A stretch of DNA of 64,000 nucleotides from assembly GCA_913052345.1 (NCBI GenBank), contig CAJXDR010000001.1, positions 124,001-188,000 of the forward strand, written 5' to 3'. The notes beneath the pieces were generated by a model. The model had not been told where the DNA came from and ran no database searches. It worked only from the letters and a program-made list of their open reading frames with translations. The stretch comes from UBA4421 sp002470275. GTDB taxonomy: Bacteria; Pseudomonadota; Gammaproteobacteria; Pseudomonadales; Azotimanducaceae. Below are positions 1 through 8,804 of this stretch, one piece after another; the first letter of the stretch is position 1; each line of letters begins with the position of its first letter. A program made the translations under genes and the position numbers.

Positions 1-658
1 TGCCCTGCACCAGGGCTACCTCATGGCGAGACACCTCCACTGACCAGGTGACCAAGCCCAAGGCCATGCCAACCCCCCAGGGCAGGAGCCCTATGGCCAG
101 GGAGCTGCCCAGGCTTCTGGTCTTCCAATACGCGCAGATCCCCATGGCGATGCATACGCTGCTGGCCACCGTCAAGGCGCTTACGCCGAGCACCCCGAGG
201 AGCGGCGCGAAGCCAGCTAGCGGGGAATCGGTCATGGCAAAGCCGGCAAAAAGCCATGGGAAGCCGGTTAAGAACCAAGTCAGCGCCCACTCCATGGTGA
301 CCCATGCCGCGGTAAAGAGCAGGGCTTTAAACCCAAGAGACGCGCCCGTATAGGATCGATACAGCAACCCTATGGGGACGCAGAAAAGCGCCATAAAGGC
401 AACGAAAAGGCTGACTAAAAAAGTCGCCAAGGCCACCGAGGCCCCACCGTATTGCTGAATACTGACGTAAATCCAGGAGACGCCCACCGCATACTTGCCG
501 ATGCCGTAGCACCAGGCCAACCAGAGAGCCCGACTGGGGTAGCGATCCAGGATCAGCCAAAAGCCCGCAATGGACCCCAGCGTTAGTAACAGGAAATGGA
601 AGGGCGCATGCCCTAGGGGGTATATCGCTCCCAGGACAAGAGCGATAACCCAGGTCAC
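1..658 (-). CDS. lnt: Apolipoprotein N-acyltransferase, N-terminal part (cut by window edge)
   Basis: The first 219 codons of Lnt, the inner-membrane enzyme that adds the third acyl chain to the N-terminal cysteine of lipoproteins. The reading frame starts at a GTG that overlaps the corC stop codon (GTGA). It encodes a run of hydrophobic segments, including VTWVIALVLGAIYPLG at the start and an FxTAAWVTMEW-type segment followed by TGFPWLFAGF, as expected for the membrane part of Lnt. The nitrilase domain with the Glu-Lys-Cys catalytic residues lies beyond the edge, so catalysis cannot be checked. The position directly after corC is the usual one in gammaproteobacteria. Because the start is GTG and the stop is outside the window, simple ORF calling misses it. 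Confidence 0.9.
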   Translation of the reverse strand, partial: MTWVIALVLGAIYPLGHAPFHFLLLTLGSIAGFWLILDRYPSRALWLAWCYGIGKYAVGVSWIYVSIQQYGGASVALATFLVSLFVAFMALFCVPIGLLYRSYTGASLGFKALLFTAAWVTMEWALTWFLTGFPWLFAGFAMTDSPLAGFAPLLGVLGVSALTVASSVCIAMGICAYWKTRSLGSSLAIGLLPWGVGMALGLVTWSVEVSRHEVALVQG

Positions 659-1563
659 ACCTGGTCGCCGCCTTCCGCCAGCCTTGGAAGGGGCCGCGCT
701 ATAGGCGTTGGCGTATCGACCCGAAGCAGCCTGACTCGACGGGAATCTGCGTTTAACACTTCAAAGCGAAGGCCCTCAATATCAACCTGCTCTCCTAGCT
801 CTGGCAGGTGGCCAAAGGCTTTGAGCACAATGCCGCCAATGGTATCGAATTCCTCTTCGCTGAACTGCTGCCCAAAGTGGTCGTTGAAATCCTCGATGGT
901 TGTCGTGGCCTTGACGTGAAAGACCGTGGGCTCCAAGCACTTTACGAAGCTATCGTCATCCACATCGTACTCATCTTCGATTTCACCGACGATTTGCTCG
1001 AGCACATCCTCAATGGTGACAGCACCTGAAACCTGTCCGTATTCGTCCACTACTAGGGCCATATGATTACGGTTGCTGCGAAACTCCTGCAGCAGCACGT
1101 TCAGGCGCTTGCTTTCTGGGATCAGTGCGGCGGGTCTGATGCAGTCCTTCATGGAGAAGCCCTGTAGATTTTCTTCCAGCAGGAAGGGCAGCAAATCCTT
1201 TGCGTGCAGAATGCCCTTGATGTCATCCATGTCGTCCCCGACCACGGGGAACCGGGAGTGTCGTGATTGAATAACCGTGGGCAGGAACTCGGCGGGCGCC
1301 TGTCCCTCGTTGACCACCACTAGGGACGAGCGCGGAATCATGATGTCACGCGCGTGCATGTCGGCCACATGCAGTGCGCCAAAGATCATATTCAGGACAT
1401 CAACATCTATCAGCTGCCGCTCTGCGGCGTCCTGAAGAATTTTTGCAAGCTCAGGAACGTTATCGGGTTCATCCGAGAATAAATGTGAAAACCAGCCACG
1501 CACGCCGCGTTTCGAGGAAACCTTTTCCGTCGAATCCCGAGCGTGCTCAGGTATGTCGCTCAT
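655..1563 (-). CDS. corC: CorC/HlyC-type CBS-domain protein
   Basis: 302-residue cytoplasmic protein with a CBS-domain pair and a C-terminal CorC/HlyC transporter-associated domain. The family is linked to magnesium and cobalt efflux and to membrane-ion homeostasis. Visible signatures are HARDIMIPRS before the first CBS domain, SRFPVVGDD and GILHAKDLLPF inside it, ALVVDEYGQVSGAVTIEDVLE in the second, and EEFDTIGGIVLKAFGHLP in the C-terminal domain. The start was set at MSDIPEHARD because it aligns with known CorC N-termini; an in-frame extension of 26 codons upstream looks spurious. It sits between ybeY and lnt, and its stop overlaps the lnt GTG start. Confidence 0.92.
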   Translation of the reverse strand: MSDIPEHARDSTEKVSSKRGVRGWFSHLFSDEPDNVPELAKILQDAAERQLIDVDVLNMIFGALHVADMHARDIMIPRSSLVVVNEGQAPAEFLPTVIQSRHSRFPVVGDDMDDIKGILHAKDLLPFLLEENLQGFSMKDCIRPAALIPESKRLNVLLQEFRSNRNHMALVVDEYGQVSGAVTIEDVLEQIVGEIEDEYDVDDDSFVKCLEPTVFHVKATTTIEDFNDHFGQQFSEEEFDTIGGIVLKAFGHLPELGEQVDIEGLRFEVLNADSRRVRLLRVDTPTPIARPLPRLAEGGDQV

Positions 1564-1666
1564 ATAGACTTTGATGTCGCTTATTGAATCCACTGTATAA
1601 GCAAGCGCTGATGGAATTGCAACCAGCGCACCCGCAGCCATTTAGCCTATGCTCGGGCAAGGGTTT

Positions 1667-2191
1667 TTACAGTTCATAGGGATTGGTCATACCGAGCAGC
1701 TCAAGGACGGCCACCTCGAGAGCCTCCATTTCTTGGGCTTGTGCCGTCTCTTCATGATCCATCCCCAGCAGGTGCAGGGTGCCGTGAATCACCAGGTGGT
1801 GAAGATGATCCAGCGTGGCCTTATGCTGAGCCGCCGCTTCGCTGATCACCAGCGGCCAACAAATGGCGAGGTCACCCAGAGGCGGGATATCCAGGGGCAG
1901 CGCGGGCACGTCGCTAGGAAAACTAAGAACATTTGTTGGACGGTCATACCCTCTGTACTGCTTGTTTAGCTGAGCAGACTCGTCCTCATCAATGAGACGT
2001 AAACAGACCTCTCTTTGCAGGGCCTTGGCCCGTTCCGCTTCCTTAGCAAGCACCTGGGAGAGGCAGTCCAGGCTTTGCTGAAGGCTGTCGCTCAGATCGC
2101 TCGGGTCTCCTAGCGCCCCGGCAGGCGCGCTGCCAACCAGCGGTTCGGCTATTTGCATCTCTAGCCTGAAGTATCCGGCCGGTTGATTCAC
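1667..2191 (-). CDS. ybeY: Endoribonuclease YbeY (16S rRNA maturation)
   Basis: 174-residue UPF0054 metallo-endoribonuclease used in 16S rRNA 3'-end maturation and ribosome quality control. The zinc signature HGTLHLLGMDH is present with ligands at about H136, H140 and H146, and the conserved RPTNVLSFP segment lies near residue 84-92. The start codon overlaps the ybeZ stop by 4 bases (ATGA), so translation is probably coupled. About 100 bases separate its stop from corC. The extra N-terminal 12 residues before MQIAEPLV may not be translated; both starts fit the family. Confidence 0.93.
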   Translation of the reverse strand: MNQPAGYFRLEMQIAEPLVGSAPAGALGDPSDLSDSLQQSLDCLSQVLAKEAERAKALQREVCLRLIDEDESAQLNKQYRGYDRPTNVLSFPSDVPALPLDIPPLGDLAICWPLVISEAAAQHKATLDHLHHLVIHGTLHLLGMDHEETAQAQEMEALEVAVLELLGMTNPYEL

Positions 2192-3273
2192 CGCTCGCGT
2201 CTTTCTCCGCGACTGTCCGTCAGATCGCTGTCCTGAAACGCTTCGTAGGCATCAACGATTTTCTGAACCAAGGGGTGCCGCACCACATCTTTGGAGCCAA
2301 AGTGGGTAAAGGCAATCCCATCAACCTGACGCAGCACTTTGCGCACGTTAACCAGCCCAGAGCGTTCGCCCCGGGGCAGATCAATTTGGGTGATATCCCC
2401 GGTCACCACCGCCGTGGAGCCGAAGCCAATCCGCGTCAGAAACATCTTCATCTGGGCCACCGTCGTGTTCTGGGATTCATCCAGAATAATGAAGGCGTTG
2501 TTAAGCGTGCGGCCTCGCATATAGGCTAAGGGCGCCACTTCGATGATATTGCGCTCGATATATTTATTGACGCGCTCTACCCCCAACATTTCGTAAAGCG
2601 CGTCGTAGAGTGGCCTCAGGTACGGGTCGATTTTTTGAGCCAGGTCTCCGGGCAAAAACCCCAGCTTCTCACCCGCCTCTACGGCGGGCCGCACCAAGAG
2701 AATTCGAGAAACCTGAGCGGCTTCAAGGGCCTCAACCGCGCAGGCCACGGCAAGATAGGTCTTCCCTGTACCGGCAGGCCCAATGCCAAAGTTAATGTCA
2801 TGCCGGCGAACGGACTGACAATAGGCAACCTGGTTGCCGCCACGTGGCTTGATGGACTTTTTGGGCGTTCGGATCGTCAGGGCTGCCGCCCCGTCTCCAG
2901 TCGGCTCCATCGCCGTCTCGTCACGGGCATCCTCGCGTTCCTGTCTTAGCCTGGCCAGCATGTCGTCCAAACCCGCCTCCTGAAGAAAGAGATGGACGAA
3001 GTCTGGCTCCAGGGCGTCTCGATCCAGGGTTTCACGATACAGCTGGTGCAGCACAGCTTCGGTAGCCTGCACGCGAGGCTGAGGCCCGCTGATCTCAAAC
3101 TCATTGCCGCGATTGCGTATGTGTACGCCGAGGCGAAGCTCCAGGTGCTTTAGGTTTTGATCCACAGGACCAATGAGGGCGGCGAGACGACGGGCGTCGT
3201 CGGGTTCGACAACCACACGCCGTGTGAAAGGTATAATGCTCGCCTCTGGGGCGGCTGAAGTATCCTCGTGCAA
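2188..3273 (-). CDS. ybeZ: PhoH-like ATPase YbeZ
   Basis: 361-residue PhoH-family ATPase that partners YbeY in RNA metabolism. A Walker A motif, GPAGTGKTYLA, lies at about residues 165-175 and a Walker B/DEAD-like box, FIILDESQNTT, at 261-271, with TGDITQIDLP following. The N-terminal third carries the KH-like region typical of YbeZ. The chosen start is TTG, preceded by AAGGGGAA at good spacing; the next candidate is a GTG about 19 codons further in, which would trim the N-terminus. It begins 71 bases after the miaB stop, in the conserved miaB-ybeZ-ybeY order. Confidence 0.92.
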   Translation of the reverse strand: MHEDTSAAPEASIIPFTRRVVVEPDDARRLAALIGPVDQNLKHLELRLGVHIRNRGNEFEISGPQPRVQATEAVLHQLYRETLDRDALEPDFVHLFLQEAGLDDMLARLRQEREDARDETAMEPTGDGAAALTIRTPKKSIKPRGGNQVAYCQSVRRHDINFGIGPAGTGKTYLAVACAVEALEAAQVSRILLVRPAVEAGEKLGFLPGDLAQKIDPYLRPLYDALYEMLGVERVNKYIERNIIEVAPLAYMRGRTLNNAFIILDESQNTTVAQMKMFLTRIGFGSTAVVTGDITQIDLPRGERSGLVNVRKVLRQVDGIAFTHFGSKDVVRHPLVQKIVDAYEAFQDSDLTDSRGERRER

Positions 3274-3344
3274 AGGTTCCCCTTTTGTTGCGCTGGCTTT
3301 TAGATTACCAGCATCTCGCTCATATCGTGAGCAAAAAATGTCGG

Positions 3345-4673
3345 TCAGGATGCACTGGAGAGCTGCTCTCCTCGAAGGGAATTGGGTAGTGCCTCATTAA
3401 TCCTCACGCTGACAAATTCACCAATCAAATCTTCTGAGCCATCAAAGTTGACCACTCGATTGTTCTCCGTTCGCCCGGCCAGTTGGACGCCCTTCTTGGA
3501 TTTACCCATAACCAGCACTTGCTGCACGCCGCCCACCATGGACTGGGACAGGGCGTCCGCCTGATCTCGAATCATGGCCTGCAGTCGCTGTAGCCGCTCT
3601 TTTTTTAGACTCATGGGGGTATCGTCGACGAGCGTGGCGGCGGGCGTACCCGGACGAGGGCTGTAAATGAAACTGAACGAGGTATCGAAGCCGATCTCCT
3701 CAATCAGCGCCAGGGTCTCATTAAACTCGGCCTCGGTTTCGCCAGGAAAACCCACGATGAAATCCGATGACAGGCTTATGTTGGGCCGAATATCCCGCAG
3801 TCGCGCGATGCGTTCTCGATAATGCGCTACATCATGGCCGCGCTTCATGGCCGCGAGAATACGATCCGAGCCGGCCTGCACCGGCAGATGAAGGTGATCC
3901 ACCAGAGCCGGTATGTCGGCATAAGCCTGGATCAAATTGTCGGAAAAATCTAAGGGATGCGATGTGGTATAGCGGATGCGCTCTACCCCGGGGACATCGG
4001 CCACATAATAGATCAACTCTGCCAAATCGGCCTGGTCCGAGTCGATGGGCCCTAGATAAGAATTTACGTTCTGCCCCAGCAGGTGAATCTCTCTAACCCC
4101 CTTGCCAGCCAGACCCTGAACTTCCTCAAGAACCGAAGCGACGCTGCGACTCACCTCCTCGCCTCGGGTATAGGGGACGACGCAGAAGCTACAGTACTTG
4201 CTGCAGCCCTCCATGATCGAAACGAAGGCCGCCGGGCCTTCGACGCTGGGTTCCGGGAGGCGGTCAAACTTCTCGACCTCGGGGAAGGTGATGTCCACAA
4301 CGGGCAGCATTTTCTGCACAGATGAACCAATCATCTCTGGCAGTCGGTGAATCGTCTGAGGCCCAAACACCATATCCACTGCCGGAGCGCGGGCCATAAT
4401 GGCTTCGCCTTCCTGGCTCGCGACACAGCCACCCACTCCGATCACAAGATTAGGTCGCCGCTCCTTGAGCCGCTGCCAACGACCCAACTGATGGAATACC
4501 TTTTCTTGGGCTTTCTCACGAATCGAACAGGTATTGAGCAACAGAACGTCGGCTTCTTCCTCACTGCTCGCAGGTTCGTAGCCCTCATGCGCTCGCAGGA
4601 CATCATACATCCGAGCGGAGTCATACTCATTCATTTGGCAGCCGTGGGTTTTTACAAATAGCTTTTTGGTCAT
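3345..4673 (-). CDS. miaB: tRNA-2-methylthio-N6-dimethylallyladenosine synthase
   Basis: 442-residue radical-SAM methylthiotransferase that converts i6A37 to ms2i6A37 in tRNAs reading UNN codons. With the start at MTKKLFVKTHGCQMNEYD the three N-terminal cluster cysteines fall at 12, 49 and 83, and the radical-SAM triad CSKYCSFC gives cysteines 157, 161 and 164, the spacing of the Escherichia coli enzyme. A TRAM domain closes the protein (VLVMGKSKKGVQLAGRTENN). An upstream in-frame extension of 30 codons was discarded because it has no family counterpart. It is divergent from the DUF1820 gene across about 100 bases. Confidence 0.95.
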   Translation of the reverse strand: MTKKLFVKTHGCQMNEYDSARMYDVLRAHEGYEPASSEEEADVLLLNTCSIREKAQEKVFHQLGRWQRLKERRPNLVIGVGGCVASQEGEAIMARAPAVDMVFGPQTIHRLPEMIGSSVQKMLPVVDITFPEVEKFDRLPEPSVEGPAAFVSIMEGCSKYCSFCVVPYTRGEEVSRSVASVLEEVQGLAGKGVREIHLLGQNVNSYLGPIDSDQADLAELIYYVADVPGVERIRYTTSHPLDFSDNLIQAYADIPALVDHLHLPVQAGSDRILAAMKRGHDVAHYRERIARLRDIRPNISLSSDFIVGFPGETEAEFNETLALIEEIGFDTSFSFIYSPRPGTPAATLVDDTPMSLKKERLQRLQAMIRDQADALSQSMVGGVQQVLVMGKSKKGVQLAGRTENNRVVNFDGSEDLIGEFVSVRINEALPNSLRGEQLSSAS

Positions 4674-4777
4674 GGGCGTCGGTACTTGAAAGCGCCGAGT
4701 ATACGCCGTGCGCCCCACCTTGAAAAACGCACGACCAACCCCAAAACTCCCCTCATGCATCAATGGTAAGTGGAATC

Positions 4778-5113
4778 ATGGGCACAAAAGAAACGCTCCA
4801 GCACATCTTTCGCATTCTCTTTCACAACCAGGGCCAGGTTTATGAGGTTTATGCCCGTCACATCTATCAGAGTGACCTACATGGCTTCGTCGAGGTCGAA
4901 GACTATAGCTTCGGCAGTCGCTCCCAACTCGTGATCGATCCGGGCGAGGACAAGCTGCGCACCGAGTTTGAGGGAGTCCAACGCTCCTTTATCCCCATGC
5001 ACGCCATTATTCGCATCGACGAGGTTGAAAAAGAGGGGGTTGCTAAGATCACCACCGGGACCGGCGATACCGTTACGCCCTTTCCCATGCCGGTGCCCAC
5101 CGACCGTTCCTAG
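4778..5113 (+). CDS. DUF1820 family protein
   Basis: 111-residue small cytoplasmic protein of the DUF1820 family, found almost only in gammaproteobacteria and without an assigned function. The recognisable core is FHNQGQVYEVYARHI followed by GFVEVEDYSFG and a basic-then-acidic C-terminal half ending in a proline-rich tail. There is no signal peptide, membrane segment or metal motif. The ATG at MGTKETLQ was preferred to a non-ATG start five codons upstream because it matches the usual N-terminus. It is divergent from miaB and convergent with the 2-hydroxyacid oxidase gene, leaving only 6 bases between the two stops. Confidence 0.8.
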   Translation: MGTKETLQHIFRILFHNQGQVYEVYARHIYQSDLHGFVEVEDYSFGSRSQLVIDPGEDKLRTEFEGVQRSFIPMHAIIRIDEVEKEGVAKITTGTGDTVTPFPMPVPTDRS

Positions 5114-5119
5114 CCAGGT

Positions 5120-6196
5120 TTAATATCCCTCGGCCAAAAGCGGGAAGGCGCTGAGCGCATGGCTGTCGCTCAGAGGCTGCTGTCGCTCAAGCAGGTGGGG
5201 CCCTAAGTGCTCCAGCCCTGGGGCGCCCAGCAACGCCATAGAAATTTGAATTTCCTGCTCCACGATATCCAGAGCGCAGCGAACGGCCTCTTTGCCGCCA
5301 GCGGCCATAGCCAGACCTTCCAGCCTACCCATGCCCACAAAGTCAGCCCCAAGGCATAGCGCTTTGACCACATCGGCGCCACGCATAAAGCCACCGTCCA
5401 CCACCACCGGCACGCGCCCGGCTACCGCAGCAGAGACTTCTGGCAGTGAGTCGATACAGGCGCGGGTGTGATCCAGCTGACGGCCACCGTGATTAGAGAT
5501 ATAGACCATGTCTACCCCGGCCTCAACACAGCTGACCGCATCCTCGGATGTCATGACGCCCTTAATCATCAACTCAATATCAAAGTTCTGCTTGATGTGG
5601 GCCACCGTATCCCAATTCATGCTGGCCTGATAATTGAAGCTTGTTCCCGTGGTTGCCGTGCGGCCCGATAGCGGCACGTAACGCTTGAGAATATCCCGCT
5701 CCCTTCGGGAATAGACCTGAGTATCTGCGGTGAGACACAGCCCCGTATAGCCTGCGTCCAGGGCACGCTTAATGTTGTCATCCATCCAGGCCTGATCACC
5801 GGTGAGATAGAGCTGATAAATTCGCGGCCCAGGCACGGCTTGTGCCACGGCCTCAAAGTCCGGTTCGCAGGCGGAACTCAGGATCTGAAGAATCCCGAAC
5901 TCTGCGGCCGCAGCCGCCACATCGACTCCCCCTCCGGAAGAGAACACCTGAATCGAACCGATGGGCGGCAGGAGTACGGGCATACGCATAGGCGTACCCA
6001 GCAGGGTTGATGCGGTGGTTACCTGGCTTACGTTATTAAGCACCCGAGGTTTAAATACCCAGGATTCCACAGCAGCACGGTTGCGGCGCAGGCTGGTCTC
6101 CGTATCTGCGCCCCCAATGAGATAGTCCCAATCGCCATCGCTTAAATTCTCGCGCGCCGCCTTCGCGATCTCCGTCAAGGTGCGAAAATCCTTCAT
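5120..6196 (-). CDS. FMN-dependent alpha-hydroxyacid oxidase/dehydrogenase
   Basis: 358-residue TIM-barrel flavoprotein of the glycolate oxidase/L-lactate dehydrogenase (LldD) family, which oxidises (S)-2-hydroxyacids to 2-oxoacids. Active-site landmarks are present: the tyrosine of WDYLIGGAD near residue 24, the YQLYLTGD strand tyrosine, the FMN lysine in LMIKGVMTSEDA, and the catalytic base and substrate arginine in SNHGGRQLD. VVVDGGFMRGADVVKALCLGA carries the phosphate-binding loop. A good ribosome-binding site, AAGGGTGAAAG, precedes the ATG. The substrate cannot be decided from sequence. The mycofactocin-maturation enzyme MftD belongs to the same superfamily, but no mycofactocin genes are nearby. 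Confidence 0.85.
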   Translation of the reverse strand: MKDFRTLTEIAKAARENLSDGDWDYLIGGADTETSLRRNRAAVESWVFKPRVLNNVSQVTTASTLLGTPMRMPVLLPPIGSIQVFSSGGGVDVAAAAAEFGILQILSSACEPDFEAVAQAVPGPRIYQLYLTGDQAWMDDNIKRALDAGYTGLCLTADTQVYSRRERDILKRYVPLSGRTATTGTSFNYQASMNWDTVAHIKQNFDIELMIKGVMTSEDAVSCVEAGVDMVYISNHGGRQLDHTRACIDSLPEVSAAVAGRVPVVVDGGFMRGADVVKALCLGADFVGMGRLEGLAMAAGGKEAVRCALDIVEQEIQISMALLGAPGLEHLGPHLLERQQPLSDSHALSAFPLLAEGY

Positions 6197-6310
6197 CTTT
6201 CACCCTTTCTTCTAGTTCTTGCACTGAAAGTGTTACAAGCCTATCCGCTCAGTGCCGAAGCCTCCTGCAAAGCGTTAAACTACCCTGCTACGGAAACACA
6301 AGGAAGCGTT

Positions 6311-7519
6311 ATGTCAGGTGTTGTGATTATCGGCGGCGGTCATGCTGCAGGGCAGGCGGCGGCAAGTCTGCGCCAAGCGGGCTACGAGCGCGACGTTACG
6401 CTGATCGGCGATGAGCCTCATGCCCCCTATCAACGCCCCCCGCTTTCTAAGGCCTACCTCAAGGGTGAGCTGAGTGCCGACAAGGTGCTGCTACGCGCCG
6501 CAAGCTTCTATGAAGACAAGAACATCACCTTGCAGCTTGAGACCCGAGCGACCCAAATCGACCCGGCGCACCAACGGGTGTCCTTGGGGACGGACCAGCA
6601 GCTCGACTACGAGCACCTTCTCATCTGCACCGGGTCTCGTCCCCGACGGCTTAATTTAGAGGGCTCAGATTTACCTGGCATTCACTATCTTCGCACCATG
6701 GACGATGTGGACGGCATTCGAGAAGGCATGCGCCCCGGCGCAAATCTAGTGATTGTCGGTGGCGGCTACATTGGCCTTGAGGTCGCCTCGGTAGGCATTG
6801 GGCTCGGCCTCAATGTCCGGGTACTGGAAATGGAGCAGCGAATCTTGCAGCGGGTTACAACCCCAACGATGTCCGCCTTTTATCAGCAGCTTCACAGCGA
6901 CCGTGGCGTGCACATTCATACCGACACAACGGTTCAGGGCTTTGCCGGAACAGATCGAGTGGAGCAGGTCCTGTGCGGCGATCAAGCCTTTGATGCGGAC
7001 ATCGTCGTCGTCGGCATCGGCGTTGTACCTAACGTCGAACTGGCCGAGGCCGCAGGCCTACGTTGCGAGAATGGCATCGTGGTGGATGAGCATTGCCGCA
7101 CATCGGACCCCCATATCTTCGCGGCAGGGGACTGCAGCAATCACCCGAATCCGCTTTTGGGCAGACGACTTCGACTTGAAAGCGTGCCCAATGCCATGGA
7201 ACAGGCGCGCGTGAGCGTGGCCAATATGCTTGGCGACCCCAAGACCTATGCCGCAGTGCCCTGGTTTTGGTCCGATCAATATGAGCTTAAGCTCCAGATG
7301 GTCGGCTTTTCTGCGGATGGCGACAGCGAGGTGCTGAGAGGCGATATGGCGTCCAACCAATTCGCCATCTTCTACCTAAAGGCAGGGACCGTGGTCGCCG
7401 CAGACGCGGTCAACAGCCCCAAGGAGTTTATGATCTGCAAGCAGCTGATCGGCAAAGGCGTGAACCCTGACGACCTCAAGAACACTGACTTCGACCTCCG
7501 GGGGTTGCTAGCGGCCTAG
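6311..7519 (+). CDS. FAD-dependent NAD(P)H:ferredoxin reductase-like oxidoreductase
   Basis: 402-residue flavoprotein of the rhodocoxin/putidaredoxin reductase type, which passes electrons from NAD(P)H to a small ferredoxin. It has an N-terminal FAD Rossmann motif IIGGGHAAGQAAASL, a second nucleotide-binding motif IVGGGYIGLEVASV near residue 145, and FAAGDCSN near residue 275 that closes the FAD site. The C-terminal reductase domain contains PWFWSDQYELKLQMVG, typical of this family. AGGAAGCG precedes the chosen ATG; an upstream in-frame start was rejected. No ferredoxin, cytochrome P450 or ring-hydroxylating oxygenase gene is in the window, so its partner is encoded elsewhere. Confidence 0.85.
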   Translation: MSGVVIIGGGHAAGQAAASLRQAGYERDVTLIGDEPHAPYQRPPLSKAYLKGELSADKVLLRAASFYEDKNITLQLETRATQIDPAHQRVSLGTDQQLDYEHLLICTGSRPRRLNLEGSDLPGIHYLRTMDDVDGIREGMRPGANLVIVGGGYIGLEVASVGIGLGLNVRVLEMEQRILQRVTTPTMSAFYQQLHSDRGVHIHTDTTVQGFAGTDRVEQVLCGDQAFDADIVVVGIGVVPNVELAEAAGLRCENGIVVDEHCRTSDPHIFAAGDCSNHPNPLLGRRLRLESVPNAMEQARVSVANMLGDPKTYAAVPWFWSDQYELKLQMVGFSADGDSEVLRGDMASNQFAIFYLKAGTVVAADAVNSPKEFMICKQLIGKGVNPDDLKNTDFDLRGLLAA

Positions 7520-7536
7520 CGCATTCGCTACAGGCC
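7513..7536. terminator. Possible bidirectional terminator hairpin
   Basis: GGCCT at 7513-7517 pairs with AGGCC at 7532-7536, and AGCG pairs with CGCT inside it, around a CATT loop with a two-base bulge. Both convergent stop codons (7517-7519 and 7528-7530) are inside the structure. No T-run follows on either strand, so intrinsic termination is only inferred. Confidence 0.35.
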
Positions 7537-8706
7537 GAGAACCTGTTTAGCGATAATATTGTGCTGAATTTCTGACGAACCGCCGGCGATGGTATAGCCC
7601 CTATGGTGATAGCGCCCAGAAGCCACATATTCCGCCCAAGGCGGTGTAACGGCGGGATGATCTCCTCGGCTGGTGTCCTGGGGTAGAGCCAGATAATCGA
7701 TGAGGCGAAACAGTAGCTCGTCTTGATCCTGCACCAGTTCACTGCCCTTGAGCTTGAGCATGCTTGGCTCCGCCCCAATCTGCGCCCCTGCATCCGCCTG
7801 GCTGAGGATTCGAAGGCTGGTCGTCTCAAGGGCCATTAAGCGGATTTCCAGGGCGGCGATTTCCGCCTCGGCCTCCGGGGGCAACTGAATGTCTTGCGCC
7901 TGCTGCAGGGCCAGAGCCTCCTTCAGTAGGCTCAAAATCCGCTTGTTTTCCGCCACTCGGGACACCATCAGGCGCTCATCTCCCAGCAGGCTTTTGGCCA
8001 CGGTCCAGCCCTGATCCTCCTCGCCCAGGCGCTGCTGAACGGGCACGCGAACATTTTCAAAAAAGACTTGGTTCCACAGTCGCTTACCGTTAAACGCGTA
8101 CAGGGGTTCAACGGTAACGCCCGGACTGGCCAGATCCATAAGTAAGAAACTGATGCCGCGCTGCTGCTGGACTTGATCATTGGTACGCACCAGACAAAAA
8201 ATCCAGTCCGCAAGCTCCGCGCCGGAGGTCCATATTTTGGAGCCATTAATGATGTAGTCGTCTCCATCTCGGTCTGCACGCGTGCGCAGGCTGGCCAGAT
8301 CAGATCCGGCTTCGGGCTCTGAATAACCCTGACAAAACCACAGATCCGCATTGCGTATCTTTGGCAACAAATCAGCCTGCTGCCTCGCAGTCCCGAATTT
8401 AATGATGGCGGGCCCAACCATATTGAAACCAAAGCCCGACAGCGCGGGAGCATGAACCTCGCGGCAGGCCACATCAAAAATATGACGCTGAACTAAATTC
8501 CAGCCCGTGCCGCCAAATGCCTTCGGCCACCCCGGTGCAGCCCAGCCCTGGGCGTTGAGCGTTCGGGTCCACTGGGTTAGCTCATCCTTGGCTACCGCCT
8601 GGCCCCGCCTTACCTTAGCGGCGATTTCCCAGGGCAGGTTGGCAGATAAAAAAGCCGCTACTTCGGCCTTAAACGCAAGCTGCTCCGAGGTTAGTTGATG
8701 TTGCAT
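7528..8706 (-). CDS. Acyl-CoA dehydrogenase
   Basis: 392-residue FAD-dependent acyl-CoA dehydrogenase that introduces the alpha-beta double bond in an acyl-CoA. The N-terminal helical domain (ELTQWTRTLNAQGWAAPGWP), the middle-domain signatures FCQGYSEPEAGSDLASL and GSKIWTSGAELADW, and the C-terminal GGSSEIQHNIIAKQVLGL are all clear. The AGGAGGAG ribosome-binding site fixes the start at MQHQLTSEQL, 21 codons inside the longest frame. The sequence is of the type common in steroid, terpenoid or branched-acyl catabolism, but the substrate is not determinable. It converges on the ferredoxin reductase-like gene with an 8-base gap inside a hairpin. Confidence 0.88.
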   Translation of the reverse strand: MQHQLTSEQLAFKAEVAAFLSANLPWEIAAKVRRGQAVAKDELTQWTRTLNAQGWAAPGWPKAFGGTGWNLVQRHIFDVACREVHAPALSGFGFNMVGPAIIKFGTARQQADLLPKIRNADLWFCQGYSEPEAGSDLASLRTRADRDGDDYIINGSKIWTSGAELADWIFCLVRTNDQVQQQRGISFLLMDLASPGVTVEPLYAFNGKRLWNQVFFENVRVPVQQRLGEEDQGWTVAKSLLGDERLMVSRVAENKRILSLLKEALALQQAQDIQLPPEAEAEIAALEIRLMALETTSLRILSQADAGAQIGAEPSMLKLKGSELVQDQDELLFRLIDYLALPQDTSRGDHPAVTPPWAEYVASGRYHHRGYTIAGGSSEIQHNIIAKQVLGL

Positions 8707-8804
8707 CGTCTCTCCTCCTAGACCCGATAATGACCGATGACACGGGGTTCCCCAAGCCCCGAAGTTCACGAGGCTTTGACCTGGTTAGGTGGTAGGCTTC
8801 CGCC

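Noticed and set aside
5120..6196. Mycofactocin-maturation enzyme MftD as identity for the FMN oxidase
   Set aside because: None of the mycofactocin genes (small precursor peptide, radical-SAM MftC, MftE) are nearby, and the protein fits the general hydroxyacid oxidase family.
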